64,000 nt of DNA from Limnephilus marmoratus. Lineage: Eukaryota > Arthropoda > Insecta > Trichoptera > Limnephilidae. Position 1 is the first letter of the stretch; each line of letters starts with the position of its first letter. Below the pieces are notes generated by a model. It worked only from the letters and a program-made list of their open reading frames with translations. It made no database searches and had not been told where the DNA came from. Made by a program: the position numbers and the translations under genes. The DNA is taken from assembly GCA_917880885.1 (NCBI GenBank), contig OU862912.1:49649117-49713116 (forward strand). Direction: 5' to 3'. Shown piece by piece: positions 57,536 to 64,000 of the stretch.

Positions 57536-58329
57536 AGGTAGTATTGTCATCCTCATGGTGTGACCAAAATATTTAAGATTTCTTTACTCTACTATAATCT
57601 CGAACCTTAAATTAGCATGACCAGGATATTTAAAAGATGGTAGTTGGCAGCCAACTTTAAACAATTTAAGAATTTTATGAATTTGTGGCGTGTCCATTGT
57701 GTATCAAAGATTGTTTTCAGTGGCAGCAGAGATATAGGTATATTTTCGAACAAATACATCAATCACCGGGCTGCAATTTGTGTGTTAGTTATGACGTTTT
57801 TTAATACGCCCATTATTCGTTTGATGCCGGCTACTGTTCGGCTCGTTCATTCGACAATGATCATTAAAATTCCAGTCACTAATCTCCCTCAATGCCAAAC
57901 AAGCCGTTTCATTCATCGCACGCCGGTGCATGTGTATCGCTTTTCTGCAGTTCGGCAACTTGGACAATCTGCAATCTGTTGCTCTGCCCAACGAGGACCG
58001 ATGTTGGGCTAGAGGAAAATAATAGTAAAAAAGTATTTGGAAAATTTCTTTAGAGCTGATTTCATTAAAAACATTCTGAAGGGGGCTTTGCAATTACTTT
58101 ATTATACACGGGCTCAATCTTGTTACGTAGATTTTGATTTTAAGAACTTAAACACACCTATAGCTAACAAATTGCACCCTACAAACCATCAATCGACAAT
58201 ACAAAAAGATAAATAAGTATGTAACGCATAAGATCCGGCATTCGATATATAATAAATTTTCCCTGAATACTTTATGTTTGTTTATAAGTACTTAAAAAAA
58301 AATGTTTTTTTTTAAGATAGCCGAAAAAG
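57536..58329. other. Unassigned AT-rich sequence
   Basis: A 122-codon frame at 57,644-58,012 is opposed by a 102-codon frame on the other strand; neither is recognised. Confidence 0.45.
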
Positions 58330-58457
58330 TAATTGTAAGAAATTCCTTTGATAGAAAAAAAATGCAGCGTACGCTGCGTAAATTAATAAACATTTTTTTC
58401 TGTTATTTAATGTATTATGGGTTTGAAAAATTCTGTGTTTCATTAAATGCTACTTAA

Positions 58458-59171
58458 GAGGGCATTACCAGAGAAAACCAGAAATACGTCATTTTCAAAT
58501 CAGATTTTAGACGTATTGACTCTTTTCCACAAAAAATTATAAATGGATTTCGAAAGATTGTTCTTTTATCTAGCATTCGCATGTAATAAATTTTGAGAAA
58601 ATTTTTTAATTTTTAGTATAATAAGGTTATTCTTTAGGTCGTTGGCAGATTTGTTAAATTTTCAAAAAAGATTTTGTATTATACCACACCCATTTCAAAT
58701 AATTATAATCATGCAGTAAAATAAATCAATACACTATCTAGCAAACGCATGTTTTCGAATTTTAATTTTAGTTTCAATAAAATCATTAAAAAATATGTAC
58801 GTACATGTGTTTCTTGACGAAAATTGGTCCATTTGTGTATTTATTTGCGCACTTACAAACCAATATATTTGAGATTTTTTTAACATTCTTATTAAATTTA
58901 GACATTATTGAAAAATGATAAATACTTATTTTCAAAAAATAATTACAAAAAGTACATTATTTTAATAGTTTTATCATCACGCCTTTCAGCATTTTTGGAT
59001 GAAGGTATAAATTAAAGCTAATTTGGATTGAAATAAATTCGATATTGAGTTATAATTTAAAAAATCTGGTACGGAGAATAATTAATCTTTCTCATTGTAA
59101 CCGCCCTGCACGATCGTAAAAAGAACTTTCGACGAAATGTGGATTTTCGTCCGCTGGCTGGTTAAACGCTC
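58458..59171. mobile_element. TTAA-flanked element, family B (copy 2, inverse)
   Basis: TTAA at 58,454-58,457 and 59,172-59,175. Ends GAGGGCATTACCAG and, reverse-complemented, GAGCGTTTAACCAG. The interior matches 17,190-17,832 in reverse: AGACGTATTGACTCTTTTCC, CGTACATGTGTTTCTTGACG, CATCACGCCTTTCAGC. Non-coding. Confidence 0.75.
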
Positions 59172-59175
59172 TTAA

Positions 59176-59372
59176 CCTGTCAAAGGCCAGGGTTTTTTAC
59201 CTTACCTTTTTTAAATTACCTTAAGAACAAGAATGGAGGAAGCTATTCTGAGCTTTTCCTTGGTACAGTTTCTTTATACAAAAAAATTTAAATCGCATCC
59301 AAATTATTTGAATTAATATTCTTTTTTGAAATTCGAGTTTCGCGTGCGGGCACGTTCCTGGCCTTTCACAGG
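59176..59372. mobile_element. TTAA-flanked element, family C
   Basis: A 197-bp element between TTAA at 59,172-59,175 and 59,373-59,376. The 16-bp inverted ends, CCTGTCAAAGGCCAGG and reverse-complemented CCTGTGAAAGGCCAGG, differ at one base. It shares its left TTAA with the right TTAA of the family B element. At the matching edge of the family B copy at 17,186-17,190 there is no family C element. Confidence 0.8.
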
Positions 59373-59519
59373 TTAAGAAGTTTGCCGAGAGATTTTTGCT
59401 CTATTTTGAACGAATCGTGTTTTATTAAATATTTTCACAATTTTCGCTTAATATTCTCCCTTTCAAACCAGCTTTTTCTGCTTTTTGAATACTTACTACG
59501 GAGCATTAAGAAACACTTA

Positions 59520-59730
59520 AGAGTAGAAGATACTCTTAGTATCGCCCTGGTGTAAGATCACCATTCAGAATTGAAACATTGCTTGAAATGACCAGATCTG
59601 AATAGCCAGGTACTTCCTCACCTTCCTCTTCCCCAATTCCTTTCCCTCCGCACTACCTTCAGTCTCACAACATACCATTGGAGATGCCGTAGTCTCACTG
59701 GCTCCAGACGGGAGCAGTTGGTACTATGAG
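59520..59730 (+). mobile_element. SINE family S, body fragment
   Basis: AGAAGATACTCTTAGTATCG, CCATTCAGAATTGAAACATT, CCAGATCTGAATAGCC, GAGATGCCGTAGTCTCACTG and GGTACTATGAGGTG follow the S-family order. The tRNA-like head is absent. It carries the same C/T-rich internal expansion (59,610-59,670) as the 20,965-21,383 copy. Confidence 0.65.
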
Positions 59731-59756
59731 GTGTTGGCTATCCAATATCCAAATAA
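59731..59756 (-). repeat. Fragment of LINE 5' leader abutting the LINE tail
   Basis: GTTGGCTATCCAATATCCAA matches the GTTGGTCATCCAATAAATGG start of the same LINE family (near 63,286). It lies directly next to the LINE A tail. Confidence 0.45.
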
Positions 59757-59788
59757 TTTTTTTTTTTTTTTTTTTACATTAACTCCAC

Positions 59789-59825
59789 ACAGGAGGCCCT
59801 GAGGAAAATAATTTCCCTCAGGGCC
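59789..59825 (-). promoter_or_regulatory. Conserved 3'-UTR hairpin of the LINE family
   Basis: GGCCCTGAGG and CCCTCAGGGCC pair around AAAATAATTT. The same position in the short derivatives keeps a related hairpin (2078-2118, 14,205-14,235, 17,999-18,035). Inferred role: recognition of the RNA by the reverse transcriptase. Confidence 0.5.
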
Positions 59826-59829
59826 TATG

Positions 59830-62775
59830 TCATCTGGGATGCTGTGTGGAGGGTCTTTTTGAGGAGAGGAAGGAATGAACATTGGTCTTGAAGAGACCCA
59901 TGTTGTAGGAAGGAGGAAACACAGAGGCCGGCAAATCATTCCACAGCCGAGCTGTTGAACACAAGAACGAGTCGAAGAAACGACCCGTTCTCATGTGACA
60001 AATGTCAACCGTGTACAATTGTTGGGCACGCGTTTGGCGTGTTTCCCGACTATGCACCGGTGCCGAAGGGATCAATGATGCTAGTTCCTCGGAGCATCTT
60101 CCATTGTAATACCGGTAGAACAAGGATAGCATTCCCACCCGACGCCTGTGCTCTAAAGATTGCAATCCGTCTGTTAAGATGGGAGAATCTATCAAACGGA
60201 CCGCCCGTTTCTGCACAGAGTCGAGGGTATTTTTCAGGTATTTTGGAGCTCCAGACCAGAGATGGCTGCCAAATTCAACCGTGGGGCGTACTTGTGATTT
60301 GTACAAGGTTAGCAGTTGTGTACTATTAAAGTATCTGCGGGCCCTGTACAGTACGCCCAGTTTTTGGGAGGCTAGCTTTACTCTGGCTTCAATGGAGCCC
60401 CCATACCTGAGCTGGTCACTTAGGGTTACACCAAGCATATCAATGGAGGGCCTGTTCGGAAGATTGCTTCCGTTGAAAGAGACTAGATTTTCATTTCGAT
60501 CCCTTTTGGACGTAATCAGACAAGATTGGGTCTTTGAAACATTAAATTCAACGAGATTATTTTTACCCCAAGAGAAAACACTTTCGAGGTAGCCGTCCAT
60601 TCTTTGCTTCAAAGCCCTACGAGCTGTTGGAGTTTGTGAGCCCTTTGGGGGCTTGTCAAACAAAAAGCTATCATGAACTGTACTGTCATCCGCATAACAG
60701 TGAATTGGTGCACATGACAAAAGGTCGTTGATGTGCAACAAAAACAAAGTTGGAGACAGAACCGATCCCTGCGGGACGCCAGCATTTATCGAGTGTGAGG
60801 AAGAGGTGAAACCATCGACTACCGTCTGAATCGACCTCCCCCTCAAGAAGTCGGCAATCCACGTACACAAGGATGCGGGAAGTCCGTAAGAAAGCAGTTT
60901 GTTGACAAGTCCTCGGTGCCAAACCCGGTCAAAGGCCTTGGAGATGTCCAGTGCAACCGTTTGGGTCTCACCGAAACGTTCCAGGCATCGCCCCCAAACA
61001 TGCGTCACATACGCGACAAGATCACCGCACGAGCGGTTCCGCCGGAATCCGTATTGACGGTCGTTGATAATTTTGTTCTTCTCGAGGTATGTGAGCAGTT
61101 TGTCGTTGATCACACGTTCCATCACCTTAGACAGAACTGATGTGATCGCTATGGGGCGGTAGTTGGCCGGGTTGGAGCGGTCACCCTTCTTTGGAATAGG
61201 ATGGATAACCGCTTTTTTCCAACCAGAGGGCACAGAGCCAGTCTTCAGGGACAGTTTAAAAAGCTTCGTCAAAATTGGAGCTAATTCTGCAACGCACCTC
61301 TGCAATACCAGGGCAGGTATTCCGTCGGGCCCACTAGCTTTATTAACATCAAGCCCTCGTAAAACATGGAGTACTTCCCGATGCCGGATCCTCAGCTTTT
61401 TCATATGAAAACCGCAGTGAGGAACCGACGTCGGGACAGCACCTTGGTCATCGAGGGTTGAGTTATCCGCAAACATTTTACCTAGTAAGTTAGCCTTTTC
61501 GGTGGCGGTGTTTGCTAGTGAGCCGTCAGGTCTGGTAAGAGGTGGCAGACTGGATTTGCAGAAATTGCGACCTATTGAGCCCGCAAGTGACCAGAATTGC
61601 CTGCTGCCATGCGGGCATGCAGTCAGCTTTCTGCTGATCTGCTGGTCGTGCTCGAATTTTGACCTATTTATGATTCTCTTGGTTTCCTTTGCCATTTTGT
61701 TGTAAGCTGTTCTGTCTTCGGATGTTCTAGATGTGTTGTAGGCTCGGTAAGCCGCGTTTTTTCGTCGCACTGCTTCAGCGCATTGTCGACTGAACCACGG
61801 CTTTGAGCCTACACCAGTTTCCTTAACAGTAGATTTGATGAAGCCATCCATCGCGGATGTGATGACTTCACCAATTTCCTGGGCACATCTTGAGGGATCC
61901 GAAGTCCGAAAACAGACAGCTGACCACGGAAAAGCATTGAAATGTGCCCGCAGACCGAACCAATCTGCTGACCTATAGTGCCACACTTTTCTCTTCAGCC
62001 TCTCGTTTGGTGGTCTGAAGTTTACAGGGATTGATGTCGTCACCAGGCAGTGGTCGGACGATCCTAAAGGCGCTGTGACTTCAATCCTGTAACCGTGTGG
62101 CACAGTAGTTAAAAATAGGTCTAACAGATTGGAACGGTGAGTCTGGACATCAGGAACCCTTGTAGGCTCCTGAACCATTTGCTCCAATCCGTAGCAAAGG
62201 GCAAAGGATTCCGCTTGGCGTCCAGCCGAGTCTGTTGATCCTGAGAACTTCAACCAAGGTTCGTTATGAACATTGAAGTCCCCCAGGACCACAAACTCTG
62301 CCGTAGGGTAGCGGGGCAAGAGGTCATCAATAGTGTCGCTTAAGTGTTTGAAGAGCTCGGACGTGTCTGATTCGCTCAGGTTCGGTGAGCGGTATAAACA
62401 CGCGTAGAATCTTACCGTACTGGCAAGATTGACGCGTACCCACATTACGTCGAATCTGGAGTTTTCCAGATTCAACAGTCGCACACAGTTGACGTCAGCT
62501 CGACTATAGAGACAGACACCTCCTTTAGGTCTGAACTTGCCTGCGAGGGTGAAGCCCGGGCAGTCCAGATAGGAGGTGTCTACAGGCTCAGCTATCTGAG
62601 TTTCAGACAGGAAGAGAAGGTTTGGGCGTTGAGAAAAAAGGTGGTGGTGGACAGAGTTTAAATTGGTGTGCAGGCCGCGAATGTTGGTGTAATTCACCAA
62701 CAGTTTTGGCCCGCACCGGGGACGCCTACGTCTCGCCGCTGTAATGACGTTAATTATTGTAGGTTGCAAGTTCAT
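59830..62775 (-). CDS. LINE ORF2: endonuclease and reverse transcriptase, intact
   Basis: The open frame starts at 63,186, but the first 137 codons lie in the leader shared with the non-coding derivatives, so I take the ATG at 62,773-62,775 (MNLQPTII) as the likely start, giving 981 codons. Numbering from 63,186: an EEP endonuclease at about 165-385 (NYTNIRGL, LFLSETQI, VVLGDFNVH, SSDHCLVT); reverse transcriptase at about 600-870 (SGPDGIP at 618-624, NYRPIAITS, ALDISKAFDRVWH, AGVPQGSVLSP, YADD at 831-834); then the thumb and C-terminal region (VKLASQKLGVLYRARRY, YKSQVRPTVEFGSHLW). It would nick the chromosome and copy its own RNA at the nick. No stop or frameshift interrupts it, and the endonuclease and polymerase motifs I can check are present, so the copy may be competent. 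Translation start and activity are inferred. Confidence 0.85.
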   Translation of the reverse strand: MNLQPTIINVITAARRRRPRCGPKLLVNYTNIRGLHTNLNSVHHHLFSQRPNLLFLSETQIAEPVDTSYLDCPGFTLAGKFRPKGGVCLYSRADVNCVRLLNLENSRFDVMWVRVNLASTVRFYACLYRSPNLSESDTSELFKHLSDTIDDLLPRYPTAEFVVLGDFNVHNEPWLKFSGSTDSAGRQAESFALCYGLEQMVQEPTRVPDVQTHRSNLLDLFLTTVPHGYRIEVTAPLGSSDHCLVTTSIPVNFRPPNERLKRKVWHYRSADWFGLRAHFNAFPWSAVCFRTSDPSRCAQEIGEVITSAMDGFIKSTVKETGVGSKPWFSRQCAEAVRRKNAAYRAYNTSRTSEDRTAYNKMAKETKRIINRSKFEHDQQISRKLTACPHGSRQFWSLAGSIGRNFCKSSLPPLTRPDGSLANTATEKANLLGKMFADNSTLDDQGAVPTSVPHCGFHMKKLRIRHREVLHVLRGLDVNKASGPDGIPALVLQRCVAELAPILTKLFKLSLKTGSVPSGWKKAVIHPIPKKGDRSNPANYRPIAITSVLSKVMERVINDKLLTYLEKNKIINDRQYGFRRNRSCGDLVAYVTHVWGRCLERFGETQTVALDISKAFDRVWHRGLVNKLLSYGLPASLCTWIADFLRGRSIQTVVDGFTSSSHSINAGVPQGSVLSPTLFLLHINDLLSCAPIHCYADDSTVHDSFLFDKPPKGSQTPTARRALKQRMDGYLESVFSWGKNNLVEFNVSKTQSCLITSKRDRNENLVSFNGSNLPNRPSIDMLGVTLSDQLRYGGSIEARVKLASQKLGVLYRARRYFNSTQLLTLYKSQVRPTVEFGSHLWSGAPKYLKNTLDSVQKRAVRLIDSPILTDGLQSLEHRRRVGMLSLFYRYYNGRCSEELASLIPSAPVHSRETRQTRAQQLYTVDICHMRTGRFFDSFLCSTARLWNDLPASVFPPSYNMGLFKTNVHSFLSSKRPSTQHPR

Positions 62776-63340
62776 GATTTTAATTTTTGGTTTTTTGTTT
62801 TTTTGATATGAGAGGAAGGAAGGTCTGGGAGGGAAAAGGTATAAGGGGTGGGTAGGATGCTGGGGTTCAGAGTTTCCAGGAGTGACGGACGTATGTATCC
62901 AACCCACCCACTGCGGTGCAAGGCGATGGGCAGGGAGAGTCCGGCTGGAGAGGTCGCCCAATGCGCCCCAAACGCTACTGCTGGGTCCCCTCCGGTCACG
63001 AACCGGCACAACAGCAGCGGCGGGGTTTTTGCACTCGTTGATGGGGCAGCCCACCCTCAGTCGTGAGCCTGAGGGTCGGGCCCCTGTACTACCGAGCGGC
63101 CCGGACAGCGGTAACCGGTTGTAAAGGGTCTCCCTCAACCAGCATCTCCCAATCCGGCCCGCCACGCAGAAGGTGGGCCGACGCACCCGCCATCAAGACC
63201 TGGACAAACATTACCCCAAGAACCCGGGCACCCCTGCTAAGTCACCAAACGTAGCGAACCACTTGGGGTGACCTGTGGCAGAGGTGTTGGTCATCCAATA
63301 AATGGTTCCCAGGGCGGCGGTACCCATACCCGCCTACCAA

Positions 63341-63439
63341 ATTAAAAAAAAAAAAAACACCAAAACAGTTGGAGAGAACAACAAATATTGTTCACAAGCG
63401 CATTTATTGGTAGAAAAAAAATGGAGAGGATAAGCAAAA
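63341..63439. other. A-rich junction and unassigned sequence
   Basis: A 14-A run at about 63,341-63,356 borders the LINE 5' end; nothing else is recognised. Confidence 0.4.
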
Positions 63440-63680
63440 AAAAATTCGCGTGCAGTTAACACGCGGTAGAAGCTAAACTTTACCAAAACAATCTCAACCT
63501 ATGAAGAACAAGGAGCCTTGAAAAGTAAGGTCATAATCAAAAGCCGCCAGTGCGCGTAGACCAGCGTCATTTCTGTTTTATATCTCGACCAATAGGGCCT
63601 TGATAGGAGTTTGATACTTCTCAGGTGCTATATTTCCGTTTCCTACGAATTCCGGCTATAGAAGTTTTACTTCAAAAAGT
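63440..63680 (+). repeat. Dispersed repeat family E (copy 3)
   Basis: TTCGCGTGCAGTTAACACGC and CGGTAGAAGCTAAAC open it. TATTTCCGTTTCCTACGAAT and GAAGTTTTACTTC close it, as at 50,985-51,053. Confidence 0.5.
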
Positions 63681-64000
63681 TTTCAAATGGAAAAGAGTAA
63701 TTTTATAGCAACCATTTAAAAAATTTGAAGCTCTTACAAATGCATGCGCTACGCAGACTGCACAATCCTCAGCATTATATGATGCATCATACCGTGTGCA
63801 TGGGACTCGTCTCCGCCGCAGTCTGATGGCGAAGGTTTCCACGGTGAGTCAGAGCTTCCAACGAGGACCGAAATAGCCAGAGTTATATAAAGACATTGAA
63901 CTGCATAACAAGACGCGGCTAGCACTAGCACTAGCGCTAGCTATAGCCATAGCCAACGAATAGGTGCGATTATTATTATTATAGCGAATATTCATTTTGA
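63681..64000. other. Unassigned sequence at window end
   Basis: A short CTAGCA/CTAGCG tandem run at 63,917-63,945; otherwise nothing recognised. Confidence 0.5.

Larger units (their letters stand above)
58330..59460. mobile_element. TTAA-flanked element, family A (copy 3), host of two nested elements
   Basis: 58,330-58,457 (CCTTTGATAGAAAAAAAATG, TTTAATGTATTATGGG, AAATGCTACTTAA) and 59,373-59,460 (TTAAGAAGTTTGCC, GAGATTTTTGCTCTATTTTG, TTTCACAATTTTCGC) are the two halves of a family A element, colinear with 51,435-51,630. The break falls exactly at a TTAA, where families B and C have inserted. Outer ends are eroded and their coordinates approximate. Confidence 0.65.
59757..63340 (-). mobile_element. 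Full-length non-LTR retrotransposon (LINE)
   Basis: The minus-strand element has a 5' leader (about 63,340-62,776), one long ORF, a 3' UTR with the GGCCCTGAGG/CCTCAGGGCC hairpin (59,789-59,825) and a 19-bp A tail (T-run 59,757-59,775). No separate ORF1/gag is visible, so it is a single-ORF LINE as far as the sequence shows. Shorter relatives with the same ends occur elsewhere in the window. The precise clade (jockey/CR1-related groups are candidates) needs a phylogeny. Target duplication is not clear because both edges are A/T-rich. Confidence 0.85.

Noticed and set aside
58330..59460. Inverted duplication between 17.2-17.8 kb and 58.4-59.2 kb as a segmental inversion
   Set aside because: TTAA borders and inverted ends on both copies show two insertions of the same transposon family.
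59955..63124. Several + strand open frames of 60-137 codons
   Set aside because: Antisense shadows of the LINE ORF2 and its leader.
1..64000. LTR retrotransposons or an endogenous virus
   Set aside because: No gag, protease or integrase motifs, no env, and no paired LTRs were seen.

Overview
This is AT-rich animal nuclear DNA dominated by interspersed repeats. I recognise no host protein-coding gene, rRNA gene or convincing host tRNA gene. The transposon content points to an insect, most probably a moth or butterfly: RTE-type and jockey/CR1-type LINEs, a mariner, many small TTAA-flanked elements, tRNA-headed SINEs, and a repeat that starts near an ACCCGG motif and ends in a TGATGATG tail. 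That placement is inference; nothing here fixes a species.

Layout. 0-7 kb: a 5'-truncated RTE fragment with an 18-bp target duplication and a small inverted-repeat element inside it, an 18-bp minisatellite, a LINE-derived short element and a tRNA-headed SINE. 7-13 kb: no recognised repeat. 13-22 kb: LINE-derived short elements, an RTE remnant, the TGATGATG-tailed repeat, a SINE head, a 643-bp TTAA element, a fold-back element split by an RTE insertion, a jockey-like LINE remnant and a self-inverted SINE. 22-36 kb: LINE tails and a C/T-rich dispersed repeat, a GC-rich island at 29.4-29.6 kb, otherwise unassigned. 36-46 kb: an internally deleted LINE, a deleted mariner, a LINE 3' end, a decayed mariner-type transposase and several short inverted-repeat elements. 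46-54.4 kb: two tandem elements built from 410-415-bp units, each unit carrying a tRNA-like cloverleaf, plus a LINE lying next to the first. 54.4-64 kb: a retro-insertion flanked by 28-bp repeats, fold-back DNA, a nest of three TTAA elements inside one another, and a full-length LINE with an intact 1118-codon frame.

How the parts relate. The LINE at 59.76-63.34 kb looks like the autonomous member of a family whose other copies here (1.87, 13.84, 17.98, 51.06 kb and fragments at 57.4 and 59.73 kb) keep only its 5' and 3' ends, joined across the same purine-rich motif, so they behave like SINEs derived from a LINE. Several insertions are dated relative to one another by nesting and empty-site comparison.

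The strongest candidate for something undescribed is the pair at 46,887-47,979 and 53,580-54,369. Both are flanked by their own target duplications (16 and 14 bp). Both start with an inverted partial unit, continue as head-to-tail units with intact A and B boxes and a T4 Pol III stop, and end at almost the same base of the unit.
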